From assembly GCF_030272615.1 (NCBI RefSeq), contig NC_081410.1:125615640-125679639 (forward strand): a DNA stretch of 64,000 nucleotides, given 5' to 3'. Below the pieces are notes generated by a model, which made no database searches, was not told the origin of the DNA, and saw nothing but the letters and a program-made list of their open reading frames with translations. Each line of letters starts with the position of its first letter. Position 1 is the first letter of the stretch. This document shows positions 24,404 through 33,612 of this stretch, one piece after another. The translations under genes and the position numbers were made by a program. The DNA comes from Cryptomeria japonica. Its lineage: Eukaryota > Streptophyta > Pinopsida > Cupressales > Cupressaceae.

Positions 24404-25856
24404 TGTTGGCATTATGTGAACCAGTATGAGGACATAATGACATTGTGTGTTGTCATTAATGTCAATATGTTGAAGAGGTGAGAATTGGCATATGTGAGAA
24501 CTGGTATAACACTATGAACTAGCATTTGTGCCAAAGTGATGTGGTGTGCTTGTTCAAGGTGAACCAGCATATGGTTATGGGAATCGGCACATGGAAGCGT
24601 TGTATGACTACCGGTTGGTAGTCTCAACTTCAGGGTTTCCAGTTGAAGTGCTTCAAGCCTGTATGGCTCAACTGGTGACTTTGTGTGATGAGTTAGTATG
24701 ATAACAAAGAACAAATCGTGTTGCCATGTATGCCTTGTGTGCATGAAGGATCTTGCATGAAGGAGATTGTCCCTATCTACCTAGGGAATGTGCAAAGTCT
24801 GTAAATGATGATAACACATGATGGGTTATCAGCCGCCATGAAATAGGTGTATAATGAACGATGAAGATTAATACAGTATTTTGAATGGTCAGGATTGAAT
24901 CGTTTGAATTCCTTAACCTAATAGGTTTAGGGTTTAGGGTTTATGCTACCAACCTGTCTATTTTCCTATAAGGTTGATGTTGTGTTTCTTTCTAAAGTTG
25001 TTGGCAAAAGTTGTGTGTGTGTATCCAAGAGAAGGGATTCGTGATTCTTGCCAGACCAGAGGAGAGAAGTGATACCTGCAGAGTGTAAGTGTAGAAGGTA
25101 AAGAGGAGCTTAAGCGGATCTGGATTGTCGTTGAGTGTTGTTACCGGATCATTGTAATACCTATTGATCTCTAACCACCTCAATAGTTGAAAAATCCCTT
25201 AACAGGGTAGCTTTAACCGGCTTGTTGTAAATCCTTTAACAGGGTGACTCAAAACAATTGAGTTCTTGAAATCCTCTAACAAGGTAACCTTTAACAGGGT
25301 TTAACCCTTAACCGGGTATTCTAGCCATCCCTTAACCGGGTGATCCCTAATAGGATCGGTTCCTAGCAGAACCTATTGTATCAGTCTTTAACCGAACAAG
25401 GCTCCTAACAGAGCGGACTTCTAAAGAGTTCAAAAACAAGCTTGTGGGTATTCATCCCCACTGTGGTTTTTCCCAGTTGGGTTTCCACGTGAAAAATATG
25501 TGTGTCATGTGTGATGCTTTCTTCATGTGATGCTATGTTGTTTTCTGTCAAGCGGTGAATCATGTTGATCTAGATGCTTATATCTATATCGTTGATGATA
25601 GAATACCTGTTCATGCTATAGGGTGGAGTGAAATGAAGTGTTAGATTGTATGAGAAGATAAGTGTCAACCGGTTTACGCTTGTCTCAGCTATTATGGGTT
25701 TTGCCAGTTGTACTCTATTTAAGGACCAGTGTTACTATTTGTTTGTCAATGCATAGTGTATGTAGACAAACCGGTTCAAGAGTATGTTTTTGTCTGTACT
25801 GATTCACCCCCCTCTCAATACCGGTTTGGTACTATACGTTCATCAATGAGTTATCA
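24404..25856 (+). repeat. 5' LTR of the copia element
   Basis: It starts TGTTGGCATTATGTGAACCA and ends GAGTTATCA. The start matches the truncated 3' LTR at 30247. The left border is confirmed by comparison with the uninterrupted PMD sequence at 48290. A hairpin series at 25196-25414 and a CCCAGTTGGG-containing phrase at about 25468 lie in its right half. Confidence 0.85.
25196..25414 (+). repeat. array of small hairpins with similar loops and changing stems in the copia LTR
   Basis: Clear members are CCCT/AGGG (25196-25207), AACC/GGTT (25286-25301), ACCC/GGGT (25304-25317), GATCC/GGATC around CTAATA (25342-25357), GGTTC/GAACC around CTAGCA (25358-25373) and GCTC/GAGC around CTAACA (25401-25414). 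The loop is always close to CTAACA or TTAACA, while the arms change together. Two weaker members lie at 25229 and 25271. Confidence 0.7.
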
Positions 25857-25858
25857 AT

Positions 25859-25870
25859 TGGTATCAGAGC
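25859..25870 (+). other. primer binding site, initiator Met tRNA type
   Basis: TGGTATCAGAGC lies two bases after the LTR end. This is the standard copia priming site. Confidence 0.9.
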
Positions 25871-25927
25871 ATCCTCTAGGTCCTCTGTGTTATAAGCTTA
25901 ACCGCTTGAAGTAAAGATCCTAGTCTA

Positions 25928-26815
25928 ATGATGAAGAGGGAAGGTCCAAAGTTTAACAGAGAAAATTTTAGTATATGGAAAGATAGAATGAAGATATACA
26001 TCAGAAGCATGGGTGCTCAACACTGGAGCTATGTTGAGAATTCCTATGTTGCCCCTACCGGTACTCTCATTGATGACCAAAAGAGAGAGATGCAGGAGAA
26101 TGGGCAAGTCATGGAAGCTCTAATTAGTAGTTTATCTGACATTGAGTTTATTTATGTCCAAGATAAAGTTGATCCCAAAGAGGTATGGGATACTCTTGAA
26201 AATATCTATGGCGGTGATGAGCATGTAAAACAGGCTAAGGAAGAAAACCTTAGAGGGAAGTTCGAAGACATGCAAATGGTTGAAGGTGAGACCATTCAAC
26301 AATATGGAATAAGAATCAAAACCTTTGTTGGAGATATCAAGAGTGCAGGTGGTAAAATAGAAGATTCCACTGTGGTAAGCAAAGTCCTAAGATCCCTATT
26401 GTCGGTCTATGAAATAAGGGCTGCTGCTATTCAGGAGTTGAGATCTATAGACAAGACTAAGGTATCCCTAGACTCCATCATTACAAAGTTGATAGCCTAT
26501 GAGCTAAATAGTTTTGATGGCAGTGTTCAAAAGACTGAATCAGCTTTTAAAGCTTCTATTGTACCATCCAGAAAAGGAAAAGAAGCTAGCACTAGTGGTG
26601 AACCAAGACAGAGCAGAGAAATGGATGATGAGGAGATTCTGATGGCATTTGAAGCTCTCCTTGCCAGGAAACTTCCTAAAGGTACCAACAAATACAGAGG
26701 TAAGCTCCCTTTGAAATGATTTTCTTGTAACTGGATAGGACATATTGTTGTAAACTATCCTAATGGCAACAACAAGGACAAACCGAAAAGGTTCAAGAAA
26801 TTCAAAGGAGGAAAC
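25928..26815 (+). pseudogene. gag: copia gag
   Basis: An open frame from ATG 25928 to the TGA at 26717 encodes a UBN2-type copia gag: FNRENFSIWKDRMKIYIRSM near the N terminus, then VWDTLENIYGGDE and LRGKFEDMQMVEGETIQQYG. The frame would continue past the TGA (CGA likely before mutation) into a knuckle remnant, FSCNWIGHIVVNYP, which lacks expected Cys residues. Gag would form the particle around the RNA. The premature stop and broken knuckle make it nonfunctional. Confidence 0.8.
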
Positions 26816-26830
26816 TAAAGAAATTGTTTT

Positions 26831-28170
26831 GTGGCAGTTGATGAAGGTGTCACAGATGAGGAATCAGAAGATGAAGAAAATGAAGATATTGTGTTTGTTG
26901 CTATCAAGGAAGATGTGTTAGACAAGAAGGCTCTTGTCTCCCGGTTTGATAATTCCAATGAGTGGATCATTGATAGTGGTTGTTCTCACCATATGACTGG
27001 TGACCGGAGCAAGTTTATATCCTTGGATGAGTATGATGGTGGTGTGGTTTGCTTTGGTAATGATGCACCATGTATGGTCAAAGACAGAGGGTCCATCTCT
27101 CTGAATAGAAAGAGTAGTGCTAACAATGTGTATTAGGTTGATGGTCTCAGACACAACCTTCTGAGTGTTGCCCAGTTGAATGACAGTGGTCTCACTCTAG
27201 AATTCAAGAATGGAGTTTGCAGAATCAAAGGAAAGAGTGGTGAATTGGTGACCACCGGCATGCAGACCAAAGGTAACCTATTTTAGCTGAATGCAAATAT
27301 AAGTACATGTCTTATGGCTAAATTTGATGATAGCTGGATATGGCATAGGAGACTCTGCCATGTAAACTTTGATAACATTGTGAAGGCTAGTAAGATCAAG
27401 GCAGTTAGAGGGTTGCCGGTGCTAATCAAACCGGAAACACCTTGTGCAGAGAGTGTCAATTGGGGAAAATGTCTTCCTCAACCTTTAAAGGTAAATCTTT
27501 CACTGCTGACAATTTGCTTGATCTTGTGCATACTGATTTGTGTGGTCCTATGAAAACTAGGAGTGTCCAGGGTGATAGGTACTTCATGATTCTCACTAAT
27601 GACTGCTCAAGAATGATGTGGGTCACATTCTTGAAAGATAAGTCTGAAGATTTTGTGAAGTTCAAAGCTTTTAGAGCATTAGTGGAGAAGGAAAGTTGTA
27701 AAAGGATCAAGTGCCTGAGAACTGATCAAGGAGGGGAATTCACTTTCGGTGAATTCAACAAGTACTATGAAGAAAATGGCATCAAGAGGCAACTGTCTAC
27801 CCCCCGGTCTCCACAGTAGAATGGCCTAGCAGAGAGGAATAACCAGACTATGGTTGAAGCAGCTAGAACCATGTTGATTCAAGGAAAGGTAGCTCACACC
27901 TTTTGGAGAGAAGCGGTGAGCACTGCAATCTAAACAATGAACCGGGTACTCATCAAGAAAGGTAAGGATAAAACTCCTTATGAGTATTAGACCGGTAAGA
28001 CACCTGTGGTTAGCTACTTTAGAGTGTTTGGTAGAAAATGTTACATCAAGAGGAGTGAACACCAGAGAAAATTTGATGTGAAATGTGATGAGGGAATATT
28101 CCTAGGATATTCCACCAAGAGCAAAGCTCTCAAGTGTTTCAACAATAGGACTCAGAGAATTATGGAAAGC
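26831..28170 (+). pseudogene. copia protease and integrase region
   Basis: The protease site is WIIDSGCSHHMTGD at about 26962. The GAG-pre-integrase region follows (WIWHRRLCHVNFDNI at 27337), then the knuckle pair CRECQLGK. Integrase has D in HTDLCGP (27528), D in RTDQGGEF (27721) and E in GLAERNNQ (27828). A frameshift near 27450 and stops at 27135, 27819 (TAG, CAG or CAA expected), 27930 and 27988 (TGG to TAG) interrupt it. It would cut the polyprotein and insert the cDNA, but is no longer intact. Confidence 0.8.
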
Positions 28171-29350
28171 ATCAATGTAAGAGTTGATGAAACCTCTGAG
28201 AAAACTAAGGAAACCGGCAGTGAGCAAGCGATAATTGAATCGGTTGTAACCTTCTGGGAACCGGTTGTCAGTCAACCAAGTACCAGTAATAGTGTTGCTA
28301 CACCGGTAGATGTAGATGTTGATACTGATACTGATGGAGATGAGGATGAAGAAGAAAAGCAAGAAGAATCTATCAAGACCATTCCTCAGTATGTCAATCT
28401 GAATCATGATCCTAAGCAAATCATAGGAGATAAGGATGTAGAAATCCTTACAAGAAGAAAGGTTAGAGAAAACTCATGTATGATCTCTAAATTTGAGCCT
28501 AAATCATTCAAAGAGGCCCATAAAGATGTAGATTGGATCAAGGCAATGGAAGAGGAACTTGACCAAATAGAGAAAAATGGTACATGGTCTTTGGTACCCA
28601 AACTGAAGCATAAAAATATCATTGGTACCAAATGGGTTTTCAGAAATAAGCTGAATGAGGATGGCATAGTGGTTAGAAACAAAGCAAGATTGGTGTGCAA
28701 AGGATATGCTCAAGAAGAAGGAGAAGACTATGGAGAAACCTTTGCTCCTGTAGCCAGATTGGAAGGAGTTCGTATGCTTCTTGCATATACAGCTTTTAAA
28801 GGTTTCAAAGTATATCAAATGGATGTAAAATCTGCATTCCTAAATGATGTACTTGAAGAGGAGGTGTATATTGAGCAGCCAGATGGGTTTGCCCTATCTA
28901 AAGACAGTGACATGGTATGTAGGCTACATAAAGCCTTATATGGTTTAAAGCAAGCACTTAGAGCACGGTATGAACATCTGCATTCCCATCTTGTGAAGAT
29001 TGGATTTAAGAGAACAAGTGAAGATAGTAATATCTACTTGAAGTCTGAAGGAGATCAGATCCTGATCTGTGAGGTATTTGTTGATGATATTATCTTTGGT
29101 GGAGATGACAAGATGAGTCATGAGTTTGCAGATGAAATGAAGAAAGAGTTTGAAATGTCACTCATAGGGGAGATTAAATTCTTCATTGGACTGCAGATCC
29201 AGTAGATGAAAGATGGAATCTTTATCACTCAGTCCAAGTATGTCAAAGAGGTGTTGAAGACCTTTGACATGGAAGATAGCAAACCGGTTGGTACTCCAAT
29301 GGTGACCGGTTGTAAACTATCCAAAGAAGATGACTCAGCATTGGTTGATG
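28171..29350 (+). pseudogene. copia reverse transcriptase
   Basis: The frame 28006-29205 covers the integrase tail and most of the RT. Motifs in order are [86 protein letters not shown] and the catalytic FVDDIIFGG at about 29080. A TAG at 29203 ends the open frame inside the thumb; homologous sequence continues (SKYVKEVLKTFDMED) to about 29350. Confidence 0.85.
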
Positions 29351-29379
29351 AGAGGACTACCAATCAATGATTGGTAAGT

Positions 29380-30001
29380 TGCATTATGTAGTGCATAGCA
29401 GACCGGATATTACACATGTAGTTGGCATTACTACAGGATTCTAGCAGTCAAGCGGATTCTTAGGTATCTGAAGGGAACTGTTGACTATGGATTGTGGTAC
29501 CCATATAGCAAGGATTTTAACCTGAAAGTGTACATAGATGCTGATTGGGTAGGTAATATGGATGACCGAAAAAGCACAACCGGTGGTGCATTCTTTCTCG
29601 GTGGTAGACTAGTCTCATGGATGAGCAAGAAATAGTGTTGTATCCCTCAGTCTACAACGGAAGCAGAGTATGTTGTAGCTTTCATGAACTGCACTCAGAC
29701 AATTTGGATGAAGCATGTATTAAATGGCTTCAAAGTTCGTGTATCTGAACCGATAAGTATATTTTGTCACAATACTAGTGCAATTAACATCTCTAAGAAT
29801 CCGGTTTTACATTCTAGAGCCAAGCACTTTGAGCTTAAGTATCATTTCTTGAGGGAAAAGGTTCCAAACAAAGAGATTGCACTGGAACATGTTTCCAGTA
29901 AGGAGCAGTTAGCAGACATATTCACCAAGCCTCTCCCAAAGGCTACATTTATTTACTTGAGAGGTGAATTAGGGATGTTGCCCCTTCAAGAAGTAAACTA
30001 A
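29380..30001 (+). pseudogene. copia RNase H
   Basis: After a frame change the sequence reads VYIDADWVGNMDDRKSTTGG (about 29530), then STTEAEYVVAFMNCTQTIWM with a TAG just before it at 29635, and an open end from 29684 containing HNTSAINISKNPVLHSRAKH and QLADIFTKPLP. These are the standard copia RNase H motifs. The stop codon at 29999-30001 ends the polyprotein. Confidence 0.85.
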
Positions 30002-30232
30002 AGGTATATGCTCCACATCAGTCAAGTATTGCATAGTCAAATTTTTCTTCAGGATTGATGTGTTGAAGGATGCTACTCCTCAGGGGGAGCAGCATAATGG
30101 AAATGGGAAGCTTGTACCTCCACTTTGGCATTGTTGTCAAAGCAGGAGAAGATGTGAAGTGGAGGAGATATCTGTAGAAATTGGGGCAGAAGATGTGATG
30201 CGGAGAGATATCTTTGTATATTGCCATCAATG

Positions 30233-30246
30233 CCAAAGGGGGAGAT
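30233..30246 (+). other. polypurine tract of the copia element
   Basis: CCAAAGGGGGAGAT directly precedes the 3' LTR start TGTTGG at 30247. Confidence 0.85.
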
Positions 30247-30466
30247 TGTTGGCATTATGTGAACCAATATGAGGACATGATGTCATTGTATGTTGTCATT
30301 GATGTCAATATGTTGAAGAAGAGAGAACCGGTATGTTACCAAGAACCGGTATATGTGAGAATCGGTATAACATTGTGAACCGATATATGTGCCAAAGTGA
30401 AGCGGTGTGTCTGTTCAAGGTGAACCGACATGTTGATATGGGAACCGGTACATGGAAGCAATGTAT
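30247..30466 (+). repeat. truncated 3' LTR of the copia element
   Basis: About 220 bases match the start of the 5' LTR. The similarity ends at GTAT (30463-30466), after which the sequence matches the 3' flank of the PMD gene at 22922 onward. Confidence 0.85.
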
Positions 30467-30931
30467 AAACTACAAAAATAGGGTACAAAATCTGGGAGAT
30501 ATCTAAAAATATAACTCTTTTCCTCTCCCTCATCGCCTGGAGGAGGAGGTGGTGGTTGCTGAAAAGGGGCATCATCCTATCTGGGTTCCCTAGATCCCTC
30601 AGATTGATCCATGTACCTATAATAAGGCACTACCTGCCTATCTGCCAGAACCACCACACCATAGTCTACTACATAGTGCGCTACCCTGCTCGTCTAATGA
30701 ACAACCTCACATTGAAGGCTATCACATTCTACTCTCATACTCTGCAGTTTTTGATCTCTCTCTGTGATCCACTGATCTCTCTTCGCTATATGTGCCTACA
30801 TCATTGACATCTGTGTCTGCAAGCCCCTGACTCTCCCTCTCAAGACACAAATAATATTTGCGGGTGTCTGACCTCCTACTCCTCCCTCCTCACCTCCACC
30901 ACCCTACTCCTCTCTCCTTTGTCATACCTAT
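30464..30931 (-). pseudogene. C-terminal part of antisense PMD gene A' (separated by T1)
   Basis: Minus-strand remnant of the end of the A' PMD exon, with a proline run before GDEGEEKS. The stop used in copy A (TAG) is TAT here. It continues across the T1 insertion at 47278; the T1 target duplication CCTAT (30927-30931 and 47278-47282) shows the two pieces were once joined. Much of the sequence is disrupted. Confidence 0.65.
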
Positions 30932-31743
30932 TGTAGACACCCAAAATTGTCATGTCTAATTAAATAAATATTTTATTTATTTAATTATCTAAGCCTAATT
31001 CTTCTATTAATTAAATAAATCTTTATTTATTTAATTAATTCATTTATCCTCTTCTAGCCTTATTTCTCATTTAAATAAATACATTTATTTATTTAAATTA
31101 TCCCTTTCCTAAATTAAATAAATATTTTATTTATTTAATTGTCCTACTTCTTCTATTAATTAAATAAATCTTTATTTATTTAATTAATTCATTATCCTTT
31201 TCTACACATGACACATGTCATTCATCTCTTATTTCCTACACTACCTACCCCTTTCATTATTTTGGTATTTCTTATACCTACCCTCTAATCCTAGCCGACC
31301 TCCTTTTTACACCTCTCAATCTTAACCCTCCATTTCTTATTGTGTCTTCTATTTAAGGAGATGCTTTCTTCATTGACAAATCCTAATGACATATCCTAAT
31401 GACATATCCTAATGACAAACCCTAATGACTAATTTTGGAGGACTTAGCTACACTACAATTCTACTTGCAACCACATTCCGTTCTTTATTGAGCTCTTGTG
31501 CACATAAAAATCTGAGAGCAAGCATATCCAACAAGATCAATGGAGATAGGAAGAATGGAGATCAAAACCCTAGTGGACATGTGATGGTATAATCTTTGTG
31601 ATTTTTGAGTTATTAGCATTGTCTTAGGTTATCTTCATATGTTATGGTGGATCTTTGTTCATTGTTAGGCTAGGGTTTGGTGGTTGAATCCATTTTAGTC
31701 TTTCAATATTGTTGTTTATTGCTATCCATTTTCACCATATACA
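30932..31743 (+). repeat. 5' LTR of T1
   Basis: It starts TGTAGACACC and ends CCATATACA. The first 260 bases hold five AT-rich inverted repeats (for example 30958-30986, 13-base arms). A TATA-like TATTTAAG lies at 31350-31357. A 13-base unit, ATATCCTAATGAC or a close variant, is repeated at about 31380-31430. Confidence 0.95.
31350..31357 (+). promoter_or_regulatory. probable TATA box of the T1 LTR promoter
   Basis: TATTTAAG lies about 390 bases before the LTR end. It is conserved in the T2 LTR (read on the minus strand as TATTTAAG before GAGATGCC). Confidence 0.5.
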
Positions 31744-31766
31744 TTTTGGCACGCCCGGTGGGACTC
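31744..31766 (+). other. primer-binding-site-like sequence of T1
   Basis: TTTTGGCACGCCCGGTGGGA directly follows the 5' LTR. A similar sequence follows the A0 LTR. The tRNA was not assigned. Confidence 0.6.
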
Positions 31767-31854
31767 TTGTCCCTTTGCATTTAACATTTTGTTGCAGATT
31801 TTGCATTTTGAAGTTGCAGATCAGACGATTTCGACGACATTTTTAGGTTTTTTC

Positions 31855-32112
31855 CGCGTCTGCAAGTGTTCGGATCGCGTTTTTGTATTTCAGAGGCGTC
31901 TGTGATATCTTGGATCGCGTCTGTGTTTCTGTCATTTTCTATTTTTGCAGGTTTCCGAAAGTCGCGTCTGTGATCCCGAATCGCGTCTGTGAACCATCTG
32001 ATCGCGTCTGCAGAATATAGAGGCGTCTGTGTTATTAAATCGCGTCTGCGAATCACAGAACCGCGTCTGTGTAGGACAGATGCGTCTGTGTCTGGTATAA
32101 CAGCGTCTGTGC
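31855..32112 (+). repeat. GCGTCTGTG array 1 in the T1 leader
   Basis: About eleven copies of CGCGTCTGTG or a close variant, spaced 15-30 bases with unrelated spacers. Some copies are preceded by ACAGA or CACAGA, allowing a small hairpin with TCTGT or TCTGTG (for example near 32055-32068). Confidence 0.8.
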
Positions 32113-32622
32113 ATTCTGTTTTGCAAAAAAAAAATTTCAAGTTTTTCGATTCGGCTTTTCGGATTTTGTACTTAGGGTTTCAGATCTGGTTTATTTTTGG
32201 CTAACCTTTGCAGATCTAGCTAACCTGGTTTGTGCAGCTTGCTTGGGAGGCAAATACGTTTTTGTTGAAGGCCCCTTTTCACAAAGTCTTTTTGGGTTTT
32301 CTTAAAATTTACCTAACTTGTGTGCTTGCAGGAAGGGGTTATCATTTGAAACAACCCAAACTACTAACAATTTTGTTGCAGGGCCTTGGCTAGGGTTTTG
32401 TAATTTTATTTGTGTGTCTTGTCTTCATAGCTTAGCAAACACTTCAATTGGTGCACTAAAATTGAACCATTGTCTTTTGTGTCTTGAGCAATAGGCTCTT
32501 TTTGTTTATTCTTTAGAGGGCCTGTCTTCCCGTGTGGTCATTAGGACTACTAGTGAGAAGAGAACGACCCAAGTGGTAGCAAAAGAAAAGCCATCTTCTT
32601 CCAAGCCACTATAATCAAATGT

Positions 32623-32763
32623 ATTCATGGTGAAAACTATGAATAACGTGTGCTGATTAGTTCATACCGACACTATGTCTCCCCATAAACCCGTTTGATC
32701 AAATTTATTTGATCATTTGTAGGGCGTAACCCCTACCGACTGGGAGCCTTCTGTATTTACAGA
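32623..32763 (+). promoter_or_regulatory. chain of strong hairpins in the T1 leader
   Basis: Perfect stems: ATTCAT/ATGAAT (32623-32644) with GGTGAAAA in its loop; GATCAAAT/ATTTGATC (32697-32714); GTAGGG/CCCTAC (32719-32736); TCTGTA/TACAGA (32750-32763). The first three are conserved in T2. A packaging, dimerisation or translation element is possible but not shown. Confidence 0.6.
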
Positions 32764-33329
32764 GCTGAAAGTGCCGCATGTATGGCCACACGAGCGGATG
32801 CCCTTACTAGCACCTCATTGTTTTAGATGCCCAAATCCTTCTAGTTGTTGAGGCAGGAGGTCGGACCTCTGGTAGCGGCCCACACACATACGGTTCTTAG
32901 TAGAGATACAAAGTTCGCCATGGGGAGTTTTCATGGGGACTGATGCTTGGCTGACCCGAGAAGTGAGTGCCGAGGGTGGAGCCAGTGAGGTCAAGCATCT
33001 AAGTATCCGCTCTGAATAGCGTAGCCTCGGGGGTAAAACCCCATGTGGGATCAACAATTATTGTCCTGGCCAGCCATAAGAATTGTGCTTGACTTATGAT
33101 AAACATTCAAACAATCAAGACAAAAATGCAAAACATTGTGTCTTTTGTGTCTTCAAGTGTATGCAAAAACTTTTTTTACATCAAACAACACACTTTTTGG
33201 AGTCTAAACAGTCTGCAAGCATTGGGTCATCAACACTGTGTCCTCTTGTCACGAAAAACAGTCGAAAAATCAGATTTGGTCACAGCAAAACAAATTCACA
33301 GATAGGAAAGATTGCACTAAGGTTACAGA

Positions 33330-33612
33330 AACGCGTCTGTGTCTGTTAAAACAGCGTCTGTGTCTGATAAACGCGTCTGTGAAGTACAGAATAGCGTCTG
33401 TGTTTTTATCAGCGTCTGTGTCGAACAGAGACACGTCTGTGTCTGGAAATCGCGTCTGTGAAGTATACAGGCGCGTCTGTGTCCACAATTGCAAAAACTG
33501 TTACAGTCTTAGCAAACATCAACAGGAAATCTCAGAATCACGTTTGTGTCAAACAGAATAGCGTCTGTGTCTTCAAACCTCGTCTGTGAAGTATACAGAG
33601 GCGTCTGTGTCA
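33330..33612 (+). repeat. GCGTCTGTG array 2 in the T1 leader
   Basis: About twelve copies of GCGTCTGTG or variants (CACGTTTGTG, CTCGTCTGTG), in the same orientation as array 1. Several are flanked by complementary bases, for example AGACAC/GTGTCT around GTCT near 33430-33445. Confidence 0.8.

Larger units (their letters stand above)
24404..30466 (+). mobile_element. Ty1/copia retrotransposon with truncated 3' LTR
   Basis: A 5' LTR (24404-25856), an initiator-Met primer site, gag, protease, integrase, RT and RNase H in copia order, a purine tract and 220 bases of 3' LTR are present. The order integrase before RT and the motif FVDDIIFGG establish Ty1/copia. Frameshifts (near 27450 and between 29205 and 29684) and several stops show it is inactive. 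The 3' LTR stops at 30464-30466 at a TAT shared with the joined sequence. No target duplication can be tested because the right end is lost. Confidence 0.9.

Noticed and set aside
32815-33057. Frame of 80 codons also present in T2 (63453-63797), suggesting a conserved leader peptide
   Set aside because: It is conserved because the whole leader is conserved; T1 and T2 frames lie on the strand opposite gag-pol and I see no protein signature.
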